A stretch of DNA of 64,000 bases from Metarhizium brunneum (lineage: Eukaryota; Ascomycota; Sordariomycetes; Hypocreales; Clavicipitaceae). This document shows positions 34,602 through 48,148 of the stretch, one piece after another (within the stretch, counting starts at the first letter, position 1; each line of letters starts with the position of its first letter). The stretch spans positions 620,001-684,000 of the forward strand of contig NC_089428.1 of the NCBI RefSeq assembly GCF_013426205.1. The letters run 5' to 3'. Both the position numbers and the translations under genes were made by a program. Under the pieces are notes generated by a model that saw only the letters and a program-made list of their open reading frames with translations, did no database searches and was not told where the DNA came from.

Positions 34602-37600
34602 GCAGGGAGGACTGACTGGTGGACATTGGCCCTGGACTCGGTCATCCAGCGGCCTCCTTCAAGTAGGCGCATATACTACGAGTTGTTCTATCTTGTTACA
34701 CTTTTACTCCGCATTTTTTCTTGGTTTAGACACTTTTGCCACGACGACAATAGAGAAATGCACGCAGGACGGGGGGGCGGTACGCATTCTTCATCTTCAT
34801 CCTTGGTCGGTTTTGTTGAACTATGGCTTTTCGCGGCCCCAGCCTGGATCAGTCTACAAGTTTGTTTTTTTTCTCCTCTTTTGTTATTGGCCATATGATG
34901 CTATAAGAAGGGGCTTTTTTGATGGCCTCTATTTTTATTTTTTATCCTCTTGGTCACCAGTTCACTCTTTTAGTCTTTGTCCGGTTCGGTTCGTCTTTTC
35001 CGGCGTTGTAGCGATGGGCGGGGGTGCGAAGGAGGAAGAGAGCCATGTCTCATCCGTCGGAGCGAATACCTGCAGGATTTGGGTTGCTGGATGGGGCAAG
35101 GGCTGTTTGTTTGTGCAAGGTTACATGTAGACTGGGACAGCCCTCGACTTGGTACATGCCATCTCCCATTCTCAAAGACCAAAAAAAATATTTTAAAAAA
35201 AAATAAAGATAAGCGATTCTAAATATACCGAGGAGAGAGACCTTGAATGTGTGACGTGAGGTTGCGAATGGCGGGCTGCGATGCCACTGGTGGGAGCTTT
35301 TGTCGGTGAGGCGAAGGCGAGTGATATTCCTTCCCGAGCAAAGGGATCACAAAATCCGGGGTACACGCAGCATTAGAGTTAGGCGCAGATGCAAGATCAA
35401 TGGAAACCTTGTCGTGCGTGTGCAGCAAGCACCAGCGTATCCCAGGTCATGGCCAGTACAACATATGCTTGGGTCGGGCGTTATCACATACAGGGACGCT
35501 TTATCAAGGCATTTTTGGCAGCGTTCAGGGGATGGTCCATGTCGGCAGTGAAGGGGGTGCGCGGGCATATGCATGGAACGGTAAACCCGAGCACACCGAA
35601 CCGCTTCTCGGCAAGAAATAATTTCTACTTTGCCCTAGTTTCGGTGTCTTTTTGAGGCTGATAAAGGGTTCCCTTGGGCGTCTGCCACAGCGGACCAGAC
35701 TTGCACGGTTGGTGGTGTGGTGTCACATGGGCGCGTCCTCGAGTGTCATGACTTGGCTCATCTGGGGAAGTGGCCGGCTGGACACGGGGACTAGTTTGCT
35801 TGTTTGTACGATTCGTTGGCGAGACGGAGGCGGCTTGTTGCGGATGCTAGCGGCGGTGAGATCCGACATTGTTGAAACCATGGAAAACATGCGTGCCACA
35901 AGACGCTGAGCGAGCGAGGCCGGTGGGGACAGCCACGGCGCTTGAGTTTGCTGCCATGTCGATTGAGACAGGACGGCCGTTTGCCGAGGTTGGCACTGAA
36001 TGGAGACGTTATTTCCATTTTTAGCTTCTGGTCCGTGATGCCTCCAGCTGTCAAAGAGCCAGTCCATCTGGCAAAAGTTGTCACTTCGGGCTGGCTTCTC
36101 TGTACCACGCGGAGCACAGGTCCAGGCGACCCAGTTGGCCAAAGCTCCGTGGTCCAACCAGAGTTCCAGTCATGCGGAATGGGATGGAGGTCCGTACTTT
36201 AATTTGATCCGCTACACTGCCCGGCCATTGAGGGGGTTTTGTCCTTGCCGGTTGTTCCTGGTGACAGCACCGATCGCATTGCATTCAAGAGCCCGGGTCA
36301 AACCAGGAGGACCTTGACTGCCAAGGCCATCGTACCTGCATGGAAGCAAATCAACCACAGCGTCTCAAGTCATCATCTGATGAAAGCTGCCAACCCGCTT
36401 GCTCTCCCTCGGGCAGCCGCCTTGTCAAGATCCATGTCGCCCGACGACAGGTCCGAATAGAGACGTCAGTCAGTCCAAACTGCGGCATGACAAACTCCTC
36501 GCCAACCAATACTTGAATATATGGATCCGAGATACTCCGTACAGGCGCCTCAACCAAGCTATTGGGCCCCATGCAGAGATGGTCTAGAGATAATTGGCCC
36601 TTGCTTTCAGCCTCACCAACTCGACGACCGAGGAACAAAGTTTTGGTAGGCTCTGGTCCCCCCCATCGTTCGCGAGTTCGAAGCACGCCAAGAGATTCTA
36701 TGGTCCTTTTTTTTTGGATTCAAGAAGAACGGTCTGGGGCAAGTGTGGCAAGAGACATGGGGCATTTGCCACTCGTCAGTACGGAGTAGCATCTCCACCA
36801 AGTCTCACCTTTGTCAACATGCCTTGAAATGCACAATCAGTACCAGGCATTCACCGCCCAGTCGAAAATGCGAACCAAATATGGCATGACTAGCGGACAC
36901 GTGCCCCCTGTTCTTCTAGAACCCCTGGATTGCTCTTGTTCCACTAAACGGCCCGCATACACAATGATGCAGGGGTTGAAGAAGAGGCGTAGGACCTAGA
37001 CCAACAGCGCGATCGAATGGCAATGGAGATTTGAAACCTCGACCGTACTCTGTTGAGATGTTCCAGTGTCGGAACATATAATCATAAGAGCATGGAAATT
37101 GATGGCGGCGGCGGCGGCGGCGGCGGCGGCGGTAGTTGTTGTTGAAGTCGTAGTAGTTACAGTAGCTGCAGTGATTTGGCATGTCACAATAAAGTTTCAC
37201 CGACTAGAACCGCATGCGGCCAAGACGTGTTCCTGACCGTTTGGGTTCCATTCAGGTTTGACAGCATCCTCGTTCTGACCGCTGGCCTTGGTCGGTAACA
37301 CGGAGATTGTTGCATGAGTTCCGTACAGAGTACATTGTTGGAATATGCTGCAAGACGATGGCCTCTGCGAGCCAGTTGCCACTCTTCCCTTTCATCTCGC
37401 CTGGCCGTCATGGACTAACATAAAACTGCGCTTGTCAGGCGAGCACAGCGTCAAAGCCATTGCGAAAACCAACCAGCCTGGTCCCTGCCGGATCCGAAGC
37501 GACCCATACCGTCGGAGAAGGCACTGTTGCAAAAGAACTTTGGACTTCAAAGCAAGGGAGAGCCTGAGTAGAAGAACGTTGGTTGCATGAAATCTGTCTT

Positions 37601-40600
37601 AATGCCGCAGTCGCCCATCTTGACCGTCTCTAACTATGGGTAAGGGGAGCTGAATGAGTTGAGAGATTGATATCTCCCGGTGCATGTGCGGTCGTAGTCA
37701 CGGCGTCGGTAATGCAGGCAGTACCACGAGTTGACCCGCAGTTTCAGATATCTTGTGGCATCAGAAAACAGAGCCATTGACCACCACGTCGATTGGCCTG
37801 CAATTGCATTCGGCTTTGACCCCTTTGATCAGGGACCAGCAACATAGAACCGCCCAAGATTCAGCAGTACTGCCACAGATTGAGAATTGGCGCAATGGCC
37901 TGTCAATCAACCAACGACTAGCCAGCGCATTTCTCCCTCTGTTTAGACGTTTTAGTGCCTCGGACAGGGGCCAAAGTGGCGGCATGACAGCGCAATGTCT
38001 CAGAATACACTTGCATCCCGCACCGGGGTTTTTTTGCTTTTTCGTTCCTGCGCACATCCTGAACACTGCGGTATCCGTTGGTCCGTCCGATACTTTGGCA
38101 GATATTTACTCCTCGGCGCTTGTCACACACAATGACAAGGCCGAACAACTCGACCGTTGGCTCAAGCCACAGTTATTGCCTACGTTGTGGCGATCGGCCG
38201 AGGTGGTGCGTCCGTCCAGTTGCATGAGACGCGAAATACGGGATAGAACAACCGGCATATCCGTTCAAGTGGCCACCGCAATGACCCGCATGATGTGGCG
38301 GCAACATGGGGTACAAAGTACCCTACGATTGGGGAATAATGATTTGGAAAACCAGAGGGACCCGAACAGACGGATGCATTCCAGAACACCAAGATGAAAG
38401 GCGCCATGCTTGAAACTGGATGTTTCTAGTCTTTTCCCCAGTTTAACGTGAGACGGCATAGGATGGCATCATCGAGTGCGTTTTCCAGGAAGCAAGTACT
38501 CTTCTGCTCCAGATGATCCCCAATCATGTAAGTTCAACCCGAGGAGGGTGGTCTCCAAGCCACGTCGACGTTCTTTTGCCCCGAAGAGACATATCAGACG
38601 AAGACCATTGAGTTGCGTAGCATATCCGCGCTAAAGCGAAGAGGATTGAGCTAGAGACAGCCCTTCACGGGCTATGCTGAAATCAAGTTCATAATTCTGA
38701 TGGTCTGAATGTTTCGTACCGTTTACAGTCTAGCCATCGGACTAGGGGCAAAATGGTGGCAAGAGCCAAGAGTGGCATCTTGTTGGTTGTCATGATAAGA
38801 CATGATGGGCTGTCGCATTAACCTTGGTCTTGGGAGCGCTTTCCCATTCGCCAACAACACACCGTCCTTCTGCTTCATACAGGTATCCCGAATGCTTCGG
38901 AGTATCAGGCGTAGCGAGGTAGCCGACTAGACTCTATTCCCGCCTCGTGCATCTCCCACGGGTTATCAGCACGCGCGAGACGACTAGGCACATAGTATAC
39001 CTGTCGTCCGGCGCTGTTAAAGTGCAGTTCCATGCATATCAGATGTAAACGTATGCCATTGTTTTGCATGCGTTAGCGTGCGACGCACGGTTTTCCTATC
39101 GAGGGCAAGGGAACCTGGGCAGGGTGTTCAACCGGAATCGCCGTAGCCTACTCGGCGTCACACTTTGAGTTGTCGCTCTCATTTATTGATCCCGCGATAT
39201 GAAGGGAAATATCCATCCGGATCAGGAAGAAAGGCTATTCAGGGAACTGAATCATGTCGTAAAGGCAGTTGCCTCCTGTCTTGAGCAAGCCAGTCACTGG
39301 GCGACTGTTATCGCCTGCCAATGGCACAGCCCGGTTTTCATGTGTATCTTCGTTCCTGGCGGCACGCATTCAGCTGAAGAGTGCTCATGTGGCTTTACGG
39401 ATATTAAGTTGGCTACTCCATAAGTCGTAGTAGTGTCTGTGTGTCCCTGGTCCCTGGCCGGGCCGTCACCACGGTCAGTGCAACGGCTGCAGTAATAATT
39501 GTCAAGGTTGGATCGAAGGCCCGTGTACTGAGCTTGTTCAAAGTATTTGTGTCTCTACCCACCAGAGCTTGCGTCAGCACAATTGCGCCCTGCGGATAGC
39601 AAATTGGACAATGCTTGCAGTAATACGGCGTCTGAGGATATCGGCACAGTCTTGCATGAAAGCGGATGTGCATTTTGTAATATTTCGGAAGGCCCCAGAG
39701 TTCAATTCTGGAGGTACTACTCCGTACTTGGCATGAGACCCCAACATTCTTGGGTATGCTGGGGGAAAATTACTTTGCTCCCAGTCTTGTACGACAATGT
39801 CCGTGGGGAACGGATGTGCGTGCCCATGGCAGTTTGCCCTTGCTGGCAGATATGCCGTCTGTGCATTCATATGCCGCTGGATAAGAGCCGAGGGATTGGG
39901 GGAGTTTTTCTTTTCTCGCCATTTCTCCTCTTGACTGGCCTCGCGGGCTGTACCACGATCCGAAACACGCGGCCAGAAGCGAGTGCCTTGGCGACAAGAT
40001 GTCTGAGACTTTGAGTCCTCCGGAAGGCCTTCAATAGGACGGGGTGGCGGATTGGACACTTGGCTGCAGATGCGATGCGGGTTTACGGAGTAGAAATAGG
40101 GAAATTGAGAAGAGAGTGGTGTGCGCACTCTAGCCTGTTGAAGTCTGGTGCATGTGCAGAGTTGTGTCAAGAAATCGAAGGCTGGCGAACTCGGGCTTTG
40201 CACTTGGACATGAATCACACGATTGAGTCAGCTAGTAGTACTCCGTTATGCCGACAGGGCAGCAAGTTGCGGCGCGGTCGTGCCTTCCCTCCTGCTAAAG
40301 ACATGGCCACCAAAGTCAGGCATCCAACCAGTCAATTGACCCGAATTGAAGTTGTGCACCAACATTGAACACTTGGTAAGCACGTGCTTCAGGTTCACGA
40401 TGCAAACTGCAAACCAGACTTGTCCCAACGACCAGAGGTTGATTGGGATGTAACATCAACCCTTGAACTTGGACCTCGAACCTCGCGGCCCCCCTCGCGC
40501 CCCTCGACCAACGGCTGGACGCACAGACCAAATCCATCCACGACTGATGGTGGGATTGGGGCTGCACAACACCGACACCTGGTGGCTGATGGCGACGGCA

Positions 40601-41651
40601 CTGTGTGCATCGAGGACGACGTGCGGACGACTCGGGGACTGGAAAAGATCGCTGCCACTGAAGCGGGCTGGCGGATGCATGGGACAGGGGTCTGGGGCTG
40701 TTGCCACGCTTGAACACCATTGTGTTCCTGTGTGGTTTGATGTTAATTTCGCCTGGGGATTCCAAGGTGCCTGGACACGGACCACAGGCCTCAAGGGCTT
40801 GATGGGCCTTGACCCGGCCACGACCTGGGCTTGCAGTCGGCTTGCAGCCATGCTTGCCACGGCGTGCAAATGGCGCCTTTGGCTCCCCAACTCCCCATGA
40901 CGGAGGCGGATGGAGGCAGATGGCCCTTGAGATTGCTGGGACCGGGGCATGGACCTGTGCATCTGGCACCAACCCATGCCTCATCCCGGTTTCTCCCACG
41001 TCAGTCCATCGAAGGTTGCTTCCACACCTCATCGTCCGTCATCCTCCCGCCGGAAAGCCCAATGCGGGATCGCCCTTGGTCCAAGGTGTTTAATACCAAG
41101 ACCAAGAGACAAAAGTGACTAGTGACTAGCGACTGGCCGTCGACTTGGTTAAACACCATCATACTCCGTGCCAAACTTCAGGACCCATAATAGCCCAGGC
41201 GGTCCATTTACCTGCTGCTCTCGTTTCCGCTGCTGCTTACTTATTCTCTTCTCGTCCACTTTTACGCAGTCGTGTGTGTTCGGCGTAGAACAATAACGTC
41301 TTCGTTGCCCCTTATTTCCATGTTCCCTCTTGCATCTCGGGCGTATCTTTTCTGGCTTGGACCCTCGCTGCAGTGCAGTTCCATCTAGCAAAGTTTGGCT
41401 TTTCTAGTTGCCCGCCAAACACTCGCCAAGGACATTAGCAGCAAGAGGAGGCTATACTCGAGTATCCACCAAGGAAAGGAGTCGACAATACGGTTGAAAC
41501 ATAAACGCGAGCAACAGCAGCCAGGCCTCTTTTCCGCTGCGGTCCCAATCTCTGCCTTCTCAGAATGCGACCTTAACCGGAAACAGACCACCGGCCTTTA
41601 CTCCGCATCTTGCTCCCATTTTCTGGCCAGCAACTTGTCATCTTGCTGGCC
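34602..41651. other. 7-kb gene-poor stretch
   Basis: No gene is recognised on either strand. Long frames such as 37753-38397 and 40316-41032 start at non-ATG codons or lack any domain-like pattern. Four copies of the nine-base motif TACTCCGTA/TACGGAGTA fall here (36533, 36780, 39718 and 40084). There is a (GGC)9 run at 37104-37130. The right end is probably the promoter and leader of the gene at 41652. Confidence 0.4.
37104..37130. repeat. (GGC)9 trinucleotide microsatellite
   Basis: Nine perfect GGC units followed by GGT and GTT-type units, outside any recognised gene. Confidence 0.9.
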
Positions 41652-43729
41652 ATGGATAGCCTCGCCGGCCACCTCCAGGTTCCTCCGGACCGGAGTCAGA
41701 TCTTAGGCAGGCAATCATGGAAGGTGAGCAGCACAACAGCCGTGCTCGAGTCTTTGTTTGATGATTTGGGAGCAGCATGCTTTTGTTCTCTTCTCCCCGC
41801 GTCACCGTCAGGCACATCCAATTAATCATGCCGCTTGCTAGACAAGATATATTGCCGTTGGGTCTCGCCAATCCACCACCAGAAATCGGCAAGGCAGCTA
41901 CGGCTTCACGCAGAATGGCAGCATAGGCCGCGTCAACACCGTCATTTCAAAATCCGTGCAAAAGAATGCCATTGACGAACAATGTCTTTTCATTTACAAG
42001 ACCAAGGTAAAGCGCACTGCTCCCCAATCGCTACTCCCACGTCGCAACACACGCCACTGACAACGTCCATGTTTAGGAAGACTGGGAGCCGATCCAGCAA
42101 TGGCCGCTTAGCTGTGTTTCCGATTGCCAAGTCCAACTTGTCTCCCATCGCAAGCAGGGGCCTGTGTTACCAACTCTTGTGGTCACAGTTTCCGACAATC
42201 AACGAAAGAGACGATCAAGCCGAGCTGCAGGTTTTATTTCTTCCAACAAAGACGCAGGAGTGACGACGTTGTGGTTTCGCACGCCTCCCGATAACCGCCA
42301 TCCCACTCTTCACGAATGGTCTCGATTCATCATGTCCAAGAAGAGCTCGCACAGCACGACAGAGAGCCCCGTGTCCCCGGTTTTCACGTCGCCGTTCCAA
42401 ACACGATCCAACGACAATCCGGATTACTCCCCTCGACCAGGAAGCGGCAGCCGCGGCCTTCAGCACAAAAGCTCCACGGCCACCCATTCCACCGGGCCCC
42501 TGGATCGCGCAACCACCTTCAGCTCGGGCTCCCCAAGCCTACGATCGAAACGAAGCGATATTTCATCCCCTTCTAGCAACAACCATCCGTCTCAAAAGGT
42601 GCAGTATGCCATTCCTGAACAGCACTATACAACCATTAGGCCCGGCGATATTGTATCGTCGGGTCCCAATGGAGAGTACCAGGGTCAGTTCATCGAAGGA
42701 TGGACCTCGGCCCAGGGAAGGTCATCCATGATGAGCTCACCCTCCCGAGGCAGGGATAGCATAAGCTCACACAGCCGGCAGCTTTCTATCCTCGATGAAG
42801 GGTCTCCTCCTTGCCCTGGGGAGACCATTTTGGACAGAGCCTTTCAGCTGGGACACATCCCTGGCGCCGGTTCGTATGTTCCCGGACAGGAAAAGCTCAG
42901 CTCCATTGCGAGGTTTGATGCCCTAATGCGCGATGCCGAGGAGAAGCGGCGAAAGCGGGACACGATCCAACAGGCCCAACAAACAACCATGACAAGTGCG
43001 TTTGATCATGACGATTCCTCAGATGACAATGGGGCAGACCCTGCCTCGGACGATTCCGACTCTGAACGCGATGGCTACTCCCAGAGACGGAACCAGAACG
43101 AGCAACATGGCGCACTACTCATGTCGCCATCTGCCCAGCGGGCCTTGGCGTACATTGCAGGCCGTCACGACGGCGGTACTCTGAAGAACCCAAAGTCTCA
43201 TCGCCCGGGTATGTCGAGGAACAACCTTAGTTTTCATGCAGATTCCGCTCCCACATCCACTATAATCGCGCCACCCTCGCGTCCACACACCGCCCACGCC
43301 AAGAGTAGGCCCAAAGCCTCCCGAGCACAAACCACGCCTCATCTGATAGCCACAGCCACGGCAGCACCGGATTTACCCTCGATGACGTCCGGCAAGGCCC
43401 AGCAGGACAGCGGACACCATCGTTCCAGCACAACTGCGGAAAAGCGACACTCCAACTCGAGTGCCAAAAGGTTGAGTTTCACCGAGTTTGCCAAGAGGTT
43501 ATCTAGCACCAGCAGCTTACTGCTCGTCCAGACGAACGCAAGTGGAGGGAGCAGCCGTGCCAGCAGCGAGGTCGACGCCCAGCCGTGCTCGTCCGCGCCG
43601 CGCACCAACCTGACTCTCCGCGGGACAGGACCTCTGCCACCACGGCCCCGGGACCGCGAGGACCAAGATAGACGGTGCGCATGGCGAAGCAGCGTTGGCA
43701 TGGTAGGCACCGAAGGAGGCTTTGTATAG
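41652..43729 (+). CDS. Ser-rich protein of unknown function with an N-terminal globular part
   Basis: Three exons, 41652-41723, 41842-42006 and 42077-43729, all joined in phase 0, encode 629 residues. The ATG at 41652 has a good CC-ATGG context. The first about 150 residues are compact (TRYIAVGSR, DEQCLFIYKTKEDWEP, QVQLVSHRK) and read like a small beta-rich domain of PH-like type; that is a guess from pattern only. The rest is disordered: Ser/Pro/Arg-rich, with short conserved-looking islands such as YAIPEQHYTTIRPGDIVSSG and RFDALMRDAEEKRRKRD (helical) and an acidic patch (HDDSSDDNG). No signal peptide or membrane span is seen. It may be a cytosolic or nuclear adaptor. Family and function are not known to me. 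Confidence 0.75.
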
Positions 43730-44937
43730 AGTCAACTCTGGCGAGGGACCCTCTCGACCACGGCCAAGCTACCAGCTCTCTACTTAAGTACACTACCGCA
43801 CCGGCACCAGACCATGACACCAGGAACATTTGCGCCCCCGTCCTCCCGGCCGCCAACCATCTACTATAAACGTTATTCGACTCTTGGCAATTCTACAGCG
43901 CGTATACGAAATTTTTCAATGCCAAAACAGCATTCCTATATCGTCACGACCCCTCACGACGGCACTTGATTCACGTCCATTTCATCATTAACGACGGGGC
44001 ATTCGTCCCTCTGCACAACGGGCAAAGCGTTTCAGCGCCGGGCATATATATATATATCCCCTTCTCACCTTTTTCCCGATTTCTACACCAGGCGGGAAAA
44101 GCCGCATCACTTACCACCCGCCCGTCTCATTCACTCGACATTTGCGTATCTGCATACCGGTGTATTTTGGTGCCGGGCCGGCGGCGAGGGCAAGTCGTTG
44201 CGGCGGCCTCATGATTTAGCGAGATTTACGATACCATGTGCATTCAATTCACCCTAAGCTATTTCTGTTCCTGTACATATTGTCATTTATGGCGGCAAAA
44301 GAAGGACGGGTGTATTTTATTTCCGCAGACGCAACTAGTTATGAAATACCACACTGCGCTCTTCCTAGCTCTCGTGCAGCACCAACATGCCAACCGTGAT
44401 GGCTGGCTTGACGTCAGCGTCGCTTACTCGTAACATTGCCAGTACTTGCCGCACTGTGATTGTTCCGGGGTCAGTCCTAGCAGCCCCCGCTATTGCACGA
44501 GGATTGCGCACATGTCGTGAACTACAGTGGGTGTACACCGTCATTTCCGAACTGTGGGACACGAAATTGCGTAGTGGACATAAGTGGCATGGTTATGAGG
44601 AAAATGTCCAGCATCAGATATATACGCCGACTTGGCCATGTTTTGATTATATTGCTTAATTCTACTGCATCCTTTTCCAGTCATCTCATGTCCCAATTGT
44701 GCCTACCGTGCGGCTCTTTGCGGTAATTGCCACCTCCACCTATCCCACACGGTTAACATACGTAATACCTGTGTTAACAGCTCACCCGCTCCATGCTCAA
44801 TGCTCAATGCTCAAATGCCCGGGCTCATTCATTTCACGCGACCCCCCCCCTCTGACTAGTCACATTTTGTACTGTTTCATCTATATTCCTCTCCGTTCTG
44901 CCTCGTCCAACAACCCCGTCAACCCCCCACGGACCAC
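43730..44937. other. Intergenic between convergent genes
   Basis: It holds the 3' flanks of the Ser-rich gene and of CSE1. A short TA run lies near 44047. Nothing else is recognised. Confidence 0.5.
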
Positions 44938-47900
44938 TCAGCGAATATACTGGGCAATGGCCTCCTGCTGTTCTGGGGGAAGTCTCTGGGTGATGAAACC
45001 TTCAATAGCCCCACCGTGTCGCCGGTTGGCTTCAACCATGTACTGCTTGACCCACGTCGTCACGTTTTGAACTTCAGGAAAGTCGTCGCGAGCCAGGGGT
45101 CGGCACGTGTTGAGAGCAGTATATGTCATGCCGAAACCAATATCATCTACTGAACTCTCCGTTATGATCTCGTCGCCTTGGCCAGCGGCAACAGCGGGAG
45201 GGTTTGCGAGCAGGGACAGCAGAATACGGCAGCTGCTGGCCCAGCCTTTCATAAACTTCTGCCCAAACACCTGTGAATCGCATAATGTCTTGGTCAGTGA
45301 CACGACTGCCGTTTTGCGGTCAACAGGCTTGGCGAGCTTCTCTGTCTCAGCAAGCACAAATGGTGGATACACTTGGGCAAATGCACCTGCATCCAACTGG
45401 TCTGATTGCTTGATGAAGAAGTCCGCACCATAGCCAGCTTCAAGTCTGGCACTGACCAGATGATAGAAGCGGGCGAAACGGATCTTGAACGAGTCGGCAG
45501 GAGATCCCTGCAGCTTGGTGTACAGAAGCTGCAGAATCGTGCCAAAATATTTGTCCAGCGCAGAGCTATGGGATCGAGTTAGCTAACGTATCTTGTAATG
45601 GACTAGAAGTTGTTCCAGGGCAACACTTACGGCTCAAACGAGTTGACAATGGCATCCAAAATGTCAAAGGCCTGGACTTCGGACTTCTTGAATGCAAGCA
45701 GTTTTTGGAAAATGCCAAGAACGGCTTCCAGCTGATTGTTCTGAATAACCAAGCTTGATGCCTTGGGAATGACAGCAGATAACAGACGAACGCAAGCAGG
45801 AACGTTGCCACGGGTCTCCCACAAAGGCGCAGCCAGAAGAGGGCCCAGAAGACTCTTGAAGTTCTCAGAAACAGCGTCTGCGGGACTTGACTCGAGAAGC
45901 TGGGCAAGAATTTGGAAAATGTAAGGAATGAACTCGGTAACATCTTCAGTAAGGATCAGATTAAATGGCTCCCACAGCTTCTGGTTGAAAATCGCGGTAT
46001 TGGTCCCAGAGCAGTATCGTACCAATGCACCCATAGCCTCGAAGTGGTAGTAGTAGAACCTTGGGTTGCTAGGGTTGTGCTTCATGACGTTGGTAATGAG
46101 AATAAGGTGGGTCAAGACGTTATCTAGCATTGGCGCGGCACCATCCTTGATGACGATGAGAATTCTCATGACGCAGCGCATCAAGAACTCGTTTTCTTGC
46201 AACTTGGCGGCATTAGTTTCGCGCTCAATCAGCTTGAACAAGTGGTTGAGAAGGTCCTTTGCAAAGGGCTCAATGTCGGTTCGGGGGAACATTTGATTGC
46301 CCACATCATCCGCCAAGAACAAAACACGTTCAACAGCAATTGCAGCGTACGTGTAGACAACATAGTTGGACGAGTTCATGTTTTGAATCAACGGCGGTAA
46401 AGCGAGCGTCCACTGTTCCTTGGACAGTTGACTGCGGAATGTGTAAAGATATTTAATAGCATCAACTTTGGAGATGGGCTCCACCCCCTCGCTCGCCATG
46501 AGATCTGCCGCAATATGCTGTTCAAAGAACTCGACAACATTGACAAGTGGGTTCACAGTCTTGACCCCCTGTGCGGCGGTGACAGCTCCCTTGGCGGCAA
46601 TAGACAAGAATAGATAGACGGCCGTGTCCTTGGCCTTCCAGTCCGTCTTGCCCTGGTCAAGATAGTGGGTGATATACTTGGACACCGCGGTTGTTACGGG
46701 AGTCTCAAATCTTTCTTGCAATTTTCGCAAGAAATCTGTGGAAGACCGGCGTCTTGAGTCCGTATCTGAGCCCTCTAGATCTCGTCGAATAAACTCGATG
46801 GGTTCGTCTTCGAACATTTCAATGTCTGATTCTCTCAGGGCAACATTAGGCAAGATGACTTTTTCGACAATTTGAGACAAAACATTCTCATTGTTGAAAA
46901 CAGCAGCGTGCTCAGCTGTACCGGCGACCGCGGTCAAGAAGTGCAAGCTCTTGCTCACGAGGTTGTCATACTTGGTTTGAGGCCCAACTGTCGATAGTAG
47001 GTTCCACGCGCTCGTAATAAAAGGTGCGCAGTATTTTGAAAAGTCCTCATCATACTTGATAGTATAAAGCTCCAGCAACTCGCAAATTCCTGCCTTGGCT
47101 GTGTCGACAATACTCGCCTCGTCGTCATCATCTGTCTCGAGCAGTGGGTTGTTGTAGGTCAGGTATTTGTGGAGAAGCTCAGAGATACTCGCAAGGTTCT
47201 CTTCAAAAATCGGGGGAAGGTCGTGAGAGGACATATCATGTAGGATCTTGATTTGCATGTCGAGGGTCTCGAACCACCCCTTGAGGGCATTTTTGTCGTT
47301 GGCATGCGCGGCGATTTTGCTGTCAGTAGTCTAGGCGATGTGTCAGCATCCCAAAGACAGTGCTACGCTTGAACAACTTACCACCAGCAACTGAACAAAA
47401 GGCTGGCCGAACGTGGTGATGACGTGGTTGATTTCGATATACAACTCGTTGGATCGATTTAGAGGGCGCCATCGGTTAAAAATCGAATGAGCGACTTCGA
47501 GGACGCCGACATTGACCTTGGGATCCGTGGTAGAAAACCGACTAACCAGCTCCTAATTATTCAGCTCAGCAAAAGCTCCCGGAATATGGCAATATGGACA
47601 GATCGTACTTGGGTCAAGGTATCCCACCGCCTCCAAAAGTCGGAGTCTGCAATGACGCTGATTGCTTCGCCCAGCTGTTTCTGAACATTTGGCGGGCTCG
47701 AGATCATCAAACCAATCAGGCGCTCCTTTATTATCTGAACCTCATCCTGTGAAATTTTGTAGTTGCCTTCCTCATCCTGAAAAACACGTACAGCTTTAGT
47801 ATTTCGATCGAGGGTCGAGGTGGGGGGAGTCGGTACAGGCACGCACCACGTAGTTGGAACGTATGAAGTTCTTGAAGGCCAAGGAAGCAGCGAGTCGGGT

Positions 47901-48148
47901 ATTGGGGGGAAGAGAGTCGGAATTGACAATGTTCAGCAAGGTGAGCGAGTATTGGGGCTTGGTAGCCTCTTGCTTCAGAGCATTCTCGGCTGTAGATGTG
48001 TTTTGTTTATTAGTACTGGAGAGCGGGGCAACAGCAAAGCAAAGAGAAAAAAAGTCAGGACGGAGGTATCTGCCGTACCTTTACGGTGCTGGGAAGGATC
48101 GAGGGTTGCATTCAGGAACTGAGAGATTTGCCCAATGTCGGCCGCCAT
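44938..48148 (-). CDS. CSE1: Importin-alpha re-exporter, exportin-2 (CSE1/CAS)
   Basis: A karyopherin-beta family protein that returns importin-alpha to the cytoplasm with RanGTP. Six exons, 48148-48079, 47989-47847, 47776-47609, 47552-47382, 47330-45631 and 45565-44938, sum to 2880 nt and give 959 residues, the normal CSE1 length. The N-terminus (MAADIGQISQFLNATLDPSQHRK) is the importin-beta N-terminal HEAT region. The CSE1-specific middle includes EFIRRDLEGSDTDSRRRSS, DAIKYLYTFRSQLSKEQW and RFYYYHFEAMGALVRYC. The C-terminal CAS/CSE domain includes ALDKYFGTILQLLYTKLQ. No anomalies were seen. It is divergent from TSC2 with a 1.8-kb gap. Introns cluster at the 5' end, plus one late intron at 45566-45630. 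Confidence 0.96.

Noticed and set aside
37753..38397. 214-codon plus-strand frame
   Set aside because: It begins at TTG, not ATG, and shows no recognisable structure.
36780..40092. TACGGAGTA copies as ends of one large transposon
   Set aside because: Flanking sequences differ and spacing is irregular. There is no coding content or longer terminal repeat between copies.
40316..41032. 238-codon minus-strand frame
   Set aside because: The sequence is rich in Pro/Arg/Ser/Cys as in random GC-rich DNA. No domain, no paired exon and no conserved-looking segment was found.
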